From Corallium rubrum (Eukaryota > Cnidaria > Anthozoa > Scleralcyonacea > Coralliidae), in NCBI GenBank assembly GCA_964035015.1, contig OZ036004.1:13342427-13406426 (forward strand): DNA of 64,000 bases, given 5' to 3'. The notes below the pieces were generated by a model. The model was not told the DNA's origin and searched no databases. It saw only the letters and a list, made by a program, of their open reading frames with translations. The number at the start of each line of letters is the position of its first letter. Positions within the stretch are counted from its first letter, which is position 1. The translations under genes were made by a program, and so were the position numbers. Shown piece by piece: positions 32,126-44,886 of the stretch.

Positions 32126-34376
32126 CATGCACAAATTGTGTATACATTTAAGTTAATCGCCATGCAAAGCTTCAAACAATATAACTGTTTAAAAGTTAAT
32201 ATAGAATTTGAGCTTTGCGTTCCCCGCAAAGAACAAACGGCAGGCGAAAGTAAAATTTATCTTTAAAAGAATCAATAACAAGACTTCTCACGTTAGACCC
32301 ATGAACCGAACCTGGGGTATTTTAAGGTCTCTAATGTATCAACAGAAATATATCGATCATTTAAAAGAAAAAAACTGTGACGTCAGATTTCAACATGACT
32401 TTGTCCGGATTCTTAGTTTCCGTTCTTCCAAGAAATAGTCATTTTTAATTTTTAGATAATTACCATGCAGTTATTTTCCAGTTATTAATATTTTGAATGC
32501 GTTTGCTTGCATGACAACGGGGGAAAAAAGAGGTTTTCTATGATTAATTCTTTGATTAATAATTTTTGCCAATTATGCATGGGCTCTTTGAGCTCACAGG
32601 CGCTCCTAAAACAAAAAATGGATTGGTTGAGTGAAAAAGTTTGGCAGGTGGCCGGATTTGCGGTTTTTCCTTCTAACGTCAAATTGTTCGGGAATGCCTT
32701 TCAATATAACCACTGGCTTTAGGCTAAGAAAAATCCACGCTTGATATAAAAAAATCGCATGATCATTGTGTTTCCTACCGTGAATCTGTTTTGACAGTTT
32801 ATACCTAGTTCAAGAAAAAGCTTACACCCTTGTAGATCTTAAACGAATCCTAACAGACAAATTCTGTTTAATCTAGAAAGAACTCTAAATTTGGTGTTAT
32901 TGACAAAAGTCTGGGTCGCTTTTGGTAAAAACGTAGACTTTCTAAGACGCTGACTTAACGTTCCCTTTGGACGGAAGGCGAACCGCGAACGAAAGCGTAT
33001 ATACGTGCGTATTACTCTGAACGCATGGCTTTGACGTTATATTGAGTCAAAACAAAGTGTCTATAAGTGACACACTCGTGGGTCTGAAGGTATTCAGGCA
33101 AAATTAAGCTGAAGCGGAAACCATGGAAGTAAATTGCGCGGGCAAAGGTATTCTGTGTATACCGGGCTTCTAGCTAAGCTTTTGCGTAACTATTACTTGG
33201 AATCCTATAGCTATATTTATATTAGTAACGTATAAACATGTACAGAAGCCAAGAATAACTAAAGGTTTCGTAGCTGACAAACTTTAAAAATCTATTGTGC
33301 TGATTCCTATTTGTCATTTTGCAAGAGAGCGAGTCCGAAGGTTTCTCCAAAGATGAATATAATTGTCAGAATAAAGTTCGGGGTAGGAAGTGTTAGACGG
33401 ATAGTTTACAACTCATCCATGTCCATAAGTTTCCTTGAAAGTAAATAATATCATCTGGCGTTAGAATATAATACTACAAAGACAAATTCAATAGCGCTCC
33501 GTTGTGATGACGTCAGGATTGATGTTTGTCCGCTTTTACCCACAATTCTTGCAGTCCGAACAATAGATAATGGCTCATTTGCAATAATTTGAAAGTCAAT
33601 TTTGGCTTGTTCGTCCGCTTTTTGGGCTATTAATAGCAGCTCGACGGTACGCTATTCGGATAAGAACAATATATTAAAGTCAATGATAAAATATTTTAGT
33701 AGATGCTCTGTTCTATAGGTTGTTACTTTTTTCTATAAAGTCATTATTTTCGACGAAAAAATTGTGTTCGTCTTATTTGAAAGAGCTCTTAAAATAATGA
33801 AGAATATCACTTTACAGCTTCTGTATGCCTCACTTCGTTCTTGAGATACTTCCATGTAACTTTTTATTAATGCTGAGCTTTCGTCCCGTTAGCCCGCATG
33901 GCTGGCGGAAGATAGGTTTGGTAGGGGGGGGGGGCTGAACTTCGAGCACCAAAGGCGCGAGAAACCTGTAGTGGGGCATGCTCCCCCGGAAAATTTTGAA
34001 ATTTAGAGTCTCTGAAATGGCATTTCCTGCGTTTTGGGGGGAGGTTTTACAGAATCCTAAACGTTTTAAAACCTTTACTGCCCACAACAATTTTTTCATC
34101 ATTCTTCATTTTTTCGGCCTTTCTTCCCTTGGCTCAGACGAAAACAACAGTGAGTTCATTGTTCAAACTTTGAAAAACATCAAAATATTTTTTAATCATC
34201 CTACTATTACATTCGTCATCAAACGAGTATTGAGCTATCGCACGACACGACTTTTCCTTACGATTGTCATCCTGCAGTGATACGGAATTTTCAAAATGCC
34301 ATATATCGAAGGTGTATAAATATTCATGAGCGTATAATCACCCTCACCTTCGGCGCCGAAGGCAGGGACCTGAGAA
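32126..34376. other. duplicated intergenic DNA, no gene seen
   Basis: Counterpart of about 53976-56402. Contains the diverged MITE copy near 33406-33490, a GAAAGAGCTCTTAAAATAATGA segment related to the GAAACGAAAATTAAG repeat family (~33760-33850), and a poly-G run near 33928. Short ORFs only. Confidence 0.5.
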
Positions 34377-35242
34377 ATAGTCCTATACCGCTGCAACAAA
34401 AAGTCCTATACTGCATGCTGCAACAAAATGAAAGTCCTATACTGCTGTAACAAAAAGTCCTATAAAGTCCTATACTACTGTGAGAAAAAGTCCTATACTG
34501 CTGTGAGAAAGTCCTAAACTGCTGCAACAAAAAGTCCTATACTGCTACAACAACAACAAAAAAGTCCTATACTGCTGCAACAAAAAGTCCTATAAAGTCC
34601 TATAGTACTGCGAGAAAAAGTCCTATACTGCTGTGAGAAAGTCCTAAACTGCTGCAACAAAAAGTCCTATACTGCTGCAACAAAAAGTCCTATACTGCTA
34701 CAACAACAAAAAGTCCTATACTGCTGCAACAAAACGTCCTATAAAGTCCTATACTACGGCGAGAAAAAGTCCTATACTGCTGTGAGAAAGTCCTAAACTG
34801 CTGCAACAAAAAGTCCTATACTGCTGCAACAAAAAGTCCTATACCGCTGCAACAAAAAGTCCTGTAAAGTCCTATACTACTGTGAGCAAAAGTCCTATTC
34901 TGCTGTGAGAAAGTCCTAAACTGCTGCAACAAAAAGTCCTATACTGTATGCTGCAACAAAAAAAAGTCCTATACTGCTGCAATAAAAAGTCCAATACTGC
35001 TACAACAACAAAAAAGTCCTATACTGCTGCAACAAAAAGTCCTATAAAGTCCTATACTACTGCGAGAAAAAGTCGTGTACTGCTGTGAGAAAGTCCTAAA
35101 CTGCTGCAACAAAAAGTCCTATACTGCTGCAACAAAAAGTCCTATACTGCTGCAACAAAAAGTCCTATAAACTCCTATACTACTGTGAGCAAAAGTCCTA
35201 TACTGCTGTGAGAAAGTCCTAAACTGCTGCAACAAAAAGTCA
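34377..35242. repeat. ~23-bp minisatellite, expanded (copy 1)
   Basis: Degenerate tandem array of units like AAAAGTCCTATACTGCTGCA-AC, mixed with CTGTGAGAAAGTCCTAAA variants, arranged in a higher-order pattern. About 866 bp, against about 246 bp at the homologous position in copy 2 (56403-56648). Confidence 0.9.
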
Positions 35243-36267
35243 TAAAAATAATAGACATAGAATGCGTGCTCTACACGTGACAGGTGTCCAAATTAAATTT
35301 TATTTTGCCATTGTTGTGGCCCTTATAGATCCGCCATTTTCAATTTTGCAAGGGGTGGGATATATATATACAACAATGATCGCCTCTCAAAATAAAGAAT
35401 TGGAGGACGTTTCATAGGGATAAATTGGATACATGCATGACAACAAATCAACCACATACACATTAGCATAAAATAAAACAATTTGCAAGACACTTGCTTT
35501 ATTAAACGTACTAAAAACAATAAGTTCAAAATTATATTTTGATCAATTCACCACAATTACAAAAAGCAACAAAAAGATAGGCTCATGCTAAACTTGAAAC
35601 TCAGAAATTGTCTGCATCAAAGCCCGTTTAAAATAAAATAAAATATAATAAAATAATCAATTACGTAATGGAAACTAGGAGAAAATCTTAATAAAAACAC
35701 GGATTTAAAATGTCAATATTAATAGATGTCCGAAAAGACTGATGTATAAAAAGTATGACAGGTGCATAAACATATTTTATATTTCAAAAATCACAAGCTA
35801 GAAATCCCTATTAGATTGGATAAAAAAAACACACTTGCTGTTTAATTAATCCTCCACACAGTCACTCAGTATAAATCACATACAGATTGGCAAGTGGGAA
35901 TCATTCAAATATAATGTAAAACAGTAAAAACACTAAACCATTCGTATTAAAAGGCCGCTATCGTCGCCATTTCTACATCCAGAGTTTGATGTTCGAAATG
36001 TTTTGGTGAAGGATATTGCACTTCACATGCCCTTATCTTTAAATTCACTAATCCAGTAAATTTCCCGGCGTAAAAAAACCAAAGAAATTCAGTACAAAAA
36101 TACATCCATCGTCCACTCCACACCGGTTACCAACTGCGGCCGTGTAAAAAACTGTTAAAAGTCCTAGAGTGAGTTCCTTTTGCCCTTATAAATCCGCCAT
36201 TTTGCGACGACAATTTTTTGACTGACAGGAGATAGGAGCCCGCATTCTAGGTATATTATTTCTATGC
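35243..36267. other. duplicated intergenic DNA, no gene seen
   Basis: Collinear with about 56649-57715. The short (AT) run at ~35348 is expanded to about 55 bp in copy 2 (56766-56820). Confidence 0.5.
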
Positions 36268-36560
36268 AAAAAGTCCTACACTGCCGCTACAAAAAGTCCA
36301 ATACTGCCGCAACAAAAAAAGTCCTATACTGCAGCAACAAAAAAAGTCCAATACTGCAGCAACAAAAATTCCTATACTGCTGCAACAAAAAGTCTTATAC
36401 AGCAGCAAGTCTTGTACTGATACGACATGTTTTATAGTAGTGACAACTACTACAATAACTGCTGCAACAAGTTATATACGGTACTGCTATGACAACTGCC
36501 ATATACTGCTGCAACAAGTTCTCTGCTACTTAAAAAACTTATGTACTGCCATGACAACTG
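36268..36560. repeat. degenerate minisatellite, same family
   Basis: AAAAGTCCTA-ACTGC-GC-AC units continue here with more decay. The 117-codon open frame at 36440-36793 begins inside this array and is repeated unchanged at 57885-58238; it has no recognisable domain. Confidence 0.7.
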
Positions 36561-37006
36561 GTGCAAGAAGTCCTGTTCTGCTGCAAGAAGTGTTTCATGG
36601 AGTAATTAACTGTCTTGTTTCCTGCCAGTCCTCAATGTCACACAAAATTTGTGTCATAAATATGCAAACATTTCTTTGTAATAAAAAATTACCATCTACT
36701 GAATGTGACTTGAAGAACAATCAATGTATGGTTGCTCATTATTTTGATGACATTGCTGCACATTCTCCTTTTAGTCCTTACTTTACAATATAGTTTATGA
36801 TCTTTACCCACAGTACTAACTGGATTGCTTTATTACCTGTACTTTCATACTAAATCACAGTCATCGAAATAGGACTGAATTATTGAATTATAGAGCAATA
36901 TTAGCGTCTTTTTGGTGACATACTGACGAACACATTTTAAGCCACCAATGGCGTGAAACTTTCTTTCCCGAGACATCAATATGTTTTGACCAAGAAAGTT
37001 TCTTTA

Positions 37007-38158
37007 CACAAACAAACAAACAAACAAACAAACAAACAAACAAACAAACAAACAAACAAACAAACAAACAAACAAACAAACAAACAAACAAACAAACAAA
37101 CAAACAAACAAACAAACAAACAAACAAACAAACAAACAAACAAACAAACAAACAAACAAACAAACAAACAAACAAACAAACAAACAAACAAACAAACAAA
37201 CAAACAAACAAACAAACAAACAAACAAACAAACAAACAAACAAACAAACAAACAAACAAACAAACAAACAAACAAACAAACAAACAAACAAACAAACAAA
37301 CAAACAAACAAACAAACAAACAAACAAACAAACAAACAAACAAACAAACAAACAAACAAACAAACAAACAAACAAACAAACAAACAAACAAACAAACAAA
37401 CAAACAAACAAACAAACAAACAAACAAACAAACAAACAAACAAACAAACAAACAAACAAACAAACAAACAAACAAACAAACAAACAAACAAACAAACAAA
37501 CAAACAAACAAACAAACAAACAAACAAACAAACAAACAAACAAACAAACAAACAAACAAACAAACAAACAAACAAACAAACAAACAAACAAACAAACAAA
37601 CAAACAAACAAACAAACAAACAAACAAACAAACAAACAAACAAACAAACAAACAAACAAACAAACAAACAAACAAACAAACAAACAAACAAACAAACAAA
37701 CAAACAAACAAACAAACAAACAAACAAACAAACAAACAAACAAACAAACAAACAAACAAACAAACAAACAAACAAACAAACAAACAAACAAACAAACAAA
37801 CAAACAAACAAACAAACAAACAAACAAACAAACAAACAAACAAACAAACAAACAAACAAACAAACAAACAAACAAACAAACAAACAAACAAACAAACAAA
37901 CAAACAAACAAACAAACAAACAAACAAACAAACAAACAAACAAACAAACAAACAAACAAACAAACAAACAAACAAACAAACAAACAAACAAACAAACAAA
38001 CAAACAAACAAACAAACAAACAAACAAACAAACAAACAAACAAACAAACAAACAAACAAACAAACAAACAAACAAACAAACAAACAAACAAACAAACAAA
38101 CAAACAAACAAACAAACAAACAAACAAACAAACAAACAAACAAACAAACAAACAAACA
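37007..38158. repeat. (AAAC)n microsatellite, ~1.15 kb
   Basis: About 288 uninterrupted AAAC units. All reading frames stay open, which generates spurious VCLF/NKQT polypeptide ORFs on both strands. Confidence 0.98.
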
Positions 38159-39161
38159 GATGTTTTATTGTTTGAATGAAAAATAGCCTGTAAAATCACA
38201 ATTTGAATTATAGAATATTTATTCTATTAAAATTTTACATTCCAAGTATATAGTGTTACACTATTTTAGCTAAAATTATATGTATCTTTATATTCTTTGT
38301 TCAACTTTTAGGCTGCAAACGTGAAAATTAAAGCTGCACGAAAGTCGTTACTACGTTCGGTTAATACAATTTACATGAAATACGAGCCACCTAACAACTA
38401 TGGAGTATTTTTGGACGTTTCACATATATTTTAATCTAAATTAGATACCTGCCTAGCCAAAAAAATCCTCAAGATATGTCAATTTGCAATCCGTTTTAAT
38501 CTTGACCATCCATACCTCCGTGCATGCTTCTTGTATCTCTTTTGTATTTTCATATCATTTAAAACTGTTTTTGTGAGGTTTTTTCGTGATTTTTGAACAA
38601 TTATTTTGTACCAGATTACCAGAATCGCCGAAAATAGCGTGAGATATGTTTTAATTTTTAATATTTTTAGAAGTTTTAGACAAAGATTGATCAAATTTCA
38701 GAAAAATACGTTTAACATCAACTACTTGATTCGAATAACAATTGCCCAAACTTACCTCGGAACTGCAAAAGTGCATTTTCCATGAGGATAAAGCGTTTGT
38801 CTGCCATTCCTAGAGGTAAGAGGTGAAAAGGCTCACAACTGTTGTTCATCAGTTCATGTCAGATAAAAATCGCCATTTTGCAAAATCGTGAAACGTCGTG
38901 TAAAGGTTCACATGAGTGATTCGGCAGAGCGTTAAATATTTCTTATTTATTATTCATGTATACGTATTATACAAAAACGAAACACAAAGACCGCATAGAT
39001 TTTCTTGCCAAAACACCCCAAAATTCTGGGTGTCACGTGACCAGCCGATGCCAGGGCCATTTTCGCCGACTCCCAACGTGGAGGCAAAATGCCCTGGGGA
39101 CGAGGTTGGTTTATATCCTCGCGCATGTCGCCTCGCGCATCTTGATTCCTCGCCATCCTAC
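38159..39161. other. duplicated intergenic DNA, no gene seen
   Basis: Collinear with about 58677-59584, except that about 38898-39108 (containing GCCAGGGCCATTTT / AAAATGCCCTGG inverted motifs) is replaced by unrelated sequence in copy 2. Confidence 0.5.
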
Positions 39162-39259
39162 GCCATCCCACGCAATCCTGGCAAGTTCCCCCGACAGTTT
39201 GGACCTTCAAAAGAAGGTTAAAACTGCCCGGGGAACTTGCCAGGATTGCCTCGGATGGC
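39162..39259. mobile_element. foldback element (GCCATCC ends)
   Basis: Inverted arms GCAATCCTGGCAAGTTCCCC (39172) and GGGGAACTTGCCAGGATTGC (ending 39249), extended outward by GCCATCC/GGATGGC. A second copy is at about 59597-59690 in the duplicate. Confidence 0.75.
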
Positions 39260-39361
39260 ATAAAATATCGCGCCTGCGCATTGAAGAAATGCGGACAAGT
39301 TTTCACTCGAGTTGGACTTCTGGTTGTAGCTATTCTGTGGTACAGTGTTCTCAAATGCGTG

Positions 39362-39416
39362 TAGCCTGCGAGCAGGCTCTCTGGGAGGCGCGGGCAGAGA
39401 GCCTGCTCGCAGGCTA
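39362..39416. mobile_element. tiny foldback element (TAGCCTGCGAG ends)
   Basis: Perfect arms TAGCCTGCGAGCAGGCTCTC and GAGAGCCTGCTCGCAGGCTA around a short GC-rich loop; 55 bp with TA at both ends. A second copy is at 59794-59846. Confidence 0.75.
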
Positions 39417-39927
39417 AAATGTGTGTGTTCCCAGGTATTGTTCTCAGGTGGTCCAAACTTGCACTATTACAGTTGTTATTGTTGTACTGGTTATATAAAC
39501 TTGGAAAATGTTGCCGTTATAATTAAGCACTGTTCTCCTGTTAATACCAGCATTTATGCTGATAGGATCTTCAACAGTTTAAATAAAGATTTTATTATTA
39601 TTTTTATTATTATTATAGTTCCATAAATCAACAAAATAAACTTACTTTCGCCAGTTCATCCCTCATGTTGTCTATCTTCCATCAGATGAGACTTGTAGTG
39701 GCAATATAGTTTCGAACGGCGAACGCCGCCGTTATATAATTAAGTCCGTCCGTTCGCCGTTTTGACCTTTCTCCCATAAAGATCGATAGTTCTCCTTCTT
39801 CACTATCCACAACCTTCGATTTCCACAGATAAGCCATCGAAAGTTCATATGGGATTTGAATCGTCCGCGGCAGTTTGAAAAATGAGTCTTCAGGTAGCCG
39901 AAAGCTTGTGATTAATTGATTTTGTTT

Positions 39928-40202
39928 TGCGTTTTGCGTTGTTTTGCGATGTTTAATTTGCATTGTTTTGCGTTTTGTTTTGCGTTTTGTTTTGCGTTTT
40001 GTTTTGCGTTTTGTTTTGCGTTTTGTTTTGCGTTTTGTTTTGCGTTTTGTTTTGCGTTTTGTTTTGCGTTTTGTTTTGCGTTTTGTTTTGCGTTTTGTTT
40101 TGCGTTTTGTTTTGCGTTTTGTTTCGCGTTTTGTTTTGCGTTTTGGTTTGTTTTGTTTTGTTTTGTTTTGTTTTGTTTTGTTTTGTTTTGCGTTTTGTTT
40201 TG

Positions 40203-40233
<31 letters not shown>

Positions 40234-40654
40234 GTTTTGTTTTTTGTTTTGTTTTGTTTTGTTTTGTTTTGTTTTGTTTTGTTTTGTTTTGTTTTGTTTT
40301 GTTTTGTTTTGTTTTGTTTTGTTTTGTTTTGTTTTGTTTTGCGTTTTGTTTTGCGTTTTGTTTTGCGTTTTGTTTTGCGTTTTGTTTTGCGTTTTGTTTT
40401 GCGTTTTGTTTTGCGTTTTGTTTTGCGTTTTGTTTTGCGTTTTGTTTTGCGTTTTGTTTTGCGTTTTGCTTTGCGTTTTGTTTTGCGTTTTGTTTTGCGT
40501 TTTGTTTTGTTTTGTTTTGTTTTGTTTTGTTTTGTTTTGTTTTGTTTTGTTTTGTTTTGTTTTGTTTTGTTTTGTTTTGTTTTGTTTTGTTTTGTTTTGT
40601 TTTGTTTTGTTTTGTTTTGTTTTGTTTTGTTTTGTTTTGTTTTGTTTTGTTTTG

Positions 40655-40685
<31 letters not shown>

Positions 40686-40697
40686 GTTTTGTTTTTA
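39928..40697. repeat. (TTTTG)n / (TTTTGCGTTTTG)n array, copy 1
   Basis: Alternating blocks: 12-bp TTTTGCGTTTTG units (~39962-40145), TTTTG pentamers (~40146-40338), 12-mers again (~40339-40503), pentamers to 40697. Open in several frames, not coding. Confidence 0.95.
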
Positions 40698-41970
40698 AGT
40701 GCTAACACCAATTTGTAATTCTTGTCGTTTTCTTAAATTATGTTGGTACAGTAAGTTATTAGTATTGTAAATTATTCAAGTTACCATTTTGTAATTGTCA
40801 CTGCTAAAAAGGTCCTTTGTGAAGCGGTCAACAAAATTATATCTATCCAACAGACTTAAAAGTAAAGCCAATTGTAACAACACAAATAGCAGATTTATTT
40901 TCATAAATAACATATACATGTATATAAAAGAAGTATTTACATTATTTTATAGTCTTGTCATCCACAGTTAAATATATAACGAATTATAGAGTTGTATATA
41001 GTTTAGACATACGAAACTAAAAAAAGACCAATATTAATCTGTTTGATTGTCATTCATAAAACTATTATATAAGAAATATTGATAGCGTTGATAATAATTA
41101 TTATATGTAGACATTGGCAAGTATATATATAACAATGACTATTCACAATTAATAACAGAAATGTAAGTAACTGGATACCTATAAGGGCTAATCTGATCGG
41201 GTTCCCTAGATTTGTGCTTCATTCTAGTTCCTTGGACATGCAGCTCTAGTGTTACATTTAAGTATTGAAAAGTACTGTACACTCCACAGACTTTGCGGAG
41301 ACGATACTAAACCTTTGTTCCAGTAAGCTCAGAAATCCAAATTTGCATTGAATTTGCATATTACAATAAATGAAAGTCGTATTCACTGTAAATTAACCCC
41401 CGTTTCTGATTAGCCAAATCCCCTCAGTTCTACAATCAAAAGCTGTCCATATTTGGTAATGCTCCAAACAAATAAATATTGGACGAATGTCAACCGTTCA
41501 TTCACCAATTATATTTAGTATTTTAAATAAATAATAAAACAATTATTGAATTCGTCATTCGTATGATAGAAATAATTACGCCAACCTCGGTGAATGTTAT
41601 CAACTGTCTTAGCTTTCGTCAGATCACACTCACCTCGGTCTCACACCTCCTTCCTAGTATCATAGCCAGCTTCATCCAATAATTGCTGATTAACGTAGAT
41701 ACACAAATGTTTTGTATCTCTAAAAGCTTTTGAAGGGGTACTATAGTCCATTTTGCGCATGTCCATAAAATTATTTACGTTTTAATTTGAGTTCTTATAA
41801 TTTAGATAATATTTTGATAAAAACTTAATACCAGATTTGAGAAAGTCTCCGACGAATCAGTTCAAAGAGTTAGACCACAGATTCACCGGTTCTCAGCCGC
41901 GTAAAAATCAAGCAACACTACAGCAACTGATCCTGATCTGTCATCAGATTGCTTTCCTCTTTGAAGTGCA
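40698..41970. other. duplicated intergenic DNA, no gene seen
   Basis: Collinear and nearly identical to about 61953-63230. A/T-rich with no exon signal found. Confidence 0.5.
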
Positions 41971-42424
41971 TATGAAACGAAAATTAAGTTTGTCTTATTT
42001 GAAAGAACACTGAAAATGATAGAGTAACATCTTTTGCAGTTTTTCGTTTCCTTGCTTCGTTCTTGAGATATTTCAGTTTGTTTGATATGCAAATTAAACA
42101 TTTTGACGTCGTACGTGCATAATGAGTTATCGCGAAAGTTATGTATCTTTGCTGCTGTCAAATATAATCACTTGAAAATCCACAGGTTCAGTGTTCTGGG
42201 CGAAACACACGCACATGCTTCCTTCGAATTATTTTGGTTTGATAATAGCAAAGATATATAACTTTTTTCAATAACTTTCAATAATAAATGTTTAGTTCAC
42301 ATATCAAACAAACTGAAATATCTCAAGAACGAAGCAAGGAAACGAAAAACTTCAAAAGATGTTAATCTATCATTTTAAGTTTTGGTTGTTTTCAAATAAG
42401 ACAGACTTAATTTTCGTTTTTCTT
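41971..42424. mobile_element. foldback element, GAAACGAAAATTAAG family
   Basis: Arms about 41971-42095 and 42297-42424 are inverted copies (TTCGTTTCCTTGCTTCG, CTTGAGATATTTCAGTTTG). Single arms recur at about 33760-33850, 46070-46110, 48155-48270, 50930-51060, 51920-52030, 52600-52760 and 63236-63330, so this is an abundant local family. Confidence 0.75.
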
Positions 42425-42843
42425 CCCATCTTAATTTTCGTAATTCTCTGCATCTCCAAAAAGTTTCAAATAAATGGATCTTAGAAGAACCTCTGGTGGC
42501 ATAATATTGTTTCCTGCTACTACCAGTGCTCGACGGAAGGGCTTTATGTTTGTATCTGACGATTTGGCCATCTTGTTTTTACGAACACCATCAACGTCAA
42601 CTATTGGCCGCGTAAAATGAGAAGTTCGAGCATATCCGGTGGAGTTCCCAACAACAAAATCAAAGAACATAAGCAAAACGGACTGTGGTCCCCCTTTAAA
42701 TTATAAGTACCGACATGCACCAGTGTTCTATGATCTAGAATGAGACACTGATGCACACAAATATAATCTCTCATAGCTTTTTGCTATCGAGCTATCTTAA
42801 TAAAGAGATCAGACTTTTCATGCCAAGGCATCCAATGTGTTTT

Positions 42844-43900
42844 TCCCCGAGCCCGGGCGTAGGGCCGAAGGCCCGGAGCCCGGGTGAGGGTGCTAATCTC
42901 GACATGCGTGGAGTCCACTTTACACGCGTGTAGAAAAAGCAAGGGAGACAAAATCTGGAAATGGTTTATATATATACGTCGTAGGGTGTCACGCGGTAAG
43001 AATAATTGGGCACTGGTGACTAGCTTTGAGGCAAACTTATAGTTATTTCCATATTTTGCGAAACAAAATAGTTTCAAATGGTTTCGTTTTAAACGGAAAG
43101 AAGCAGAACAACGAATAAAAGAAGGATACAAACAGCTGGTTTAATATATCTTGAAGAGAAAACAGAAAACCTGAAGAAACCAAACGTATGGTAAACAAAA
43201 ACTCGATCTCAATTGTAGTGTTTGTGGTTAAAATTGACGGTAGGGCATTTGTTTTTATTTATTTTGCTGATTGTAATCAGCATTAACCATTTATTCATTA
43301 TAAATATATTCTGTAAACGCCAAGAACGGCAAGAGTTTTAAATATAAACCCTTTTAGACACTCGTAGTTACTGTAAACTTTATAATCTAGCAACTATCAT
43401 ATAAAGTTTTATACCTTGTCCTTTAATATGTTGTTTTCAAGTTTTTGCTTTACCCATTAAGCAGTATACAGCTTCACGTTTTCGTGCTTTCCCTTTGCTA
43501 CTGTGGACTTGATGTTTTTCATTGACTTAATTGCAAGCACTTATCATAAATACTCATAGGCTTTGTTTGTCTATTTTCTTTTGTCCTGTATTATACAGAC
43601 TGAAATTTATAGGTTGTCTGTTGTTTGTATCTCCTATTATAAATGTAGTTTTTGAGCTGTTAACTTTTAATCCTGCCATTGCAAAACATAAAAGTAATTG
43701 TTTGGAAACCTTCTAAATGGCTAAAAACAATATATTTTTACAACCAGAGTTTAATATGAAATCTGTAATCATAAATTCTGTAATTATCCTGAGGAGTTAT
43801 ATCAGGAGTGCTTATTTTAATTGGAAGGTGGGGTGGGTGGGGTGTATTTCAAACAGCATATAAAAGCAGGCGAGGGGTTGTTGCATTTATGTATTTCTAG
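42844..43900 (+). mobile_element. Helitron-like non-autonomous element, copy B
   Basis: TCCCCGAGCCCGGG hairpin start and GTATTTCTAG end, 1,057 bp. Very similar to 60012-61084 (opposite strand). Non-coding. Confidence 0.65.
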
Positions 43901-43925
43901 TTTATTTATTTGTTTGTTTGTTTGT

Positions 43926-44872
43926 ATATATATATGTTTGGTACGGTGTCACGCGGTAAGAATAGTTGGGCACTGGTGACTAGCGACGAAGAAAACTAAT
44001 AAATCTGTCAGTATTTCGGCTTTCGTTCAACGAAATAGAGCCTGTTCTACTTAAATAATAAAAGAGAACAACGAAGAAAAGGATACAAACAGCCGGTTTA
44101 ATATATCTTGAAGCGAAACCAGAGAACCTGAAGAAACCAGACGCCGTATGGTAAACAAAACTCGATCTGAATTGCATTGGTTGTGGTCACTCAGTGGTCA
44201 AATCATTTTACAGTTATAAACGGTAGGATTCTTATTGTCTTAATAACCTAAACAATATACAGCTTCACGTTTTCGTGCTTTCTCTTTGCTCGTCCAAACC
44301 ATAAGTCAGCTTAACTAAAGCTAACATAAAACACTTCCTTTATAAGCTTATGTTTATGTTATTCATTGACTTTGCATGGACTTTGGCGATTTTTTTTGCT
44401 GTATTTCCAAATTTTCGACTGAAACATTGTCTGTTTAATACTTCTTTCTGGGATCCGATTCTACTGAATTGTTTTTATCTCAGACTCTATTATAAATGTA
44501 ATTTCGAGCTGTTAACTTTTAATTCTGCCTTTACAAAACATGTATACATAGCCACATAAGGGAAGCCATAAGCCATTTAAGTGCTTGCTAAAAATAATCC
44601 CTTTTGAATCCTATAAAAACAATATATTTTTTACAACCAGATCTAAATTTTGCTTTGATATGTTCAACTTTCAATAAATCAGTTAGTCATCCTATCCATA
44701 AATTCTATAATTATCTCGAGGATTATCATTTGCTTTAAAATCTGTTTGTTTTTATATTGGTTGTATATCCGGAGTGTTTATTTTAAATCAGGGTGGGTGG
44801 GTGGGTGGGGGGTGTTTCAAAAAATCATTTAATAAAAGTGGGCGAGGGGTTGTTGCATTCATGTATTTCTAG
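43926..44872 (+). mobile_element. Helitron-like element, copy B', 5'-truncated
   Basis: Begins at a short AT run within the element (GGTACGGTGTCACGCGGTAA) and ends ATGTATTTCTAG at 44872. In tandem with copy B, lacking the hairpin end. Confidence 0.6.
44778..44783 (-). terminator. possible poly(A) signal for the CD225-family gene
   Basis: AATAAA on the minus strand about 105 nt past the stop codon at 44887. It lies inside Helitron-like copy B', so the 3' UTR would be element-derived. Inferred only. Confidence 0.3.
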
Positions 44873-44886
44873 TTTAGTATGAGCCA

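Larger units (their letters stand above)
27304..42735 (+). repeat. segmental duplication, copy 1
   Basis: Direct repeat of 53588-64000. The shared region starts at the right edge of an (AT)n tract in both copies (GTATTTATTAATCTCAAATG) and stays collinear and highly similar to the window end (GCACCAGTGTTCTATGA, ~42733 here). Copy 1 alone has the Gypsy element, the 1.15-kb (AAAC)n and the longer minisatellite. Non-duplicated patches: about 32302-32338 (against 54156-54378) and about 38898-39108 (against 59408-59544). No host gene recognised inside. Confidence 0.9.

Noticed and set aside
34377-35242. Regularly spaced repeats resembling a CRISPR array
   Set aside because: Units are contiguous and degenerate without unique spacers or leader, in a eukaryotic genome; it is a minisatellite.
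36888-38199. Three ~400-residue VCLF/NKQT repeat proteins on both strands
   Set aside because: They are translations of a perfect (AAAC)n tract with no stop in any frame; no promoter, domain or non-repeat body.
39916-40718. ~250-residue FCVL/FCF and KQNKT open frames, also at 61172-61973
   Set aside because: They translate the TTTTG/TTTTGCGTTTTG array; length differs between duplicates as the array does.
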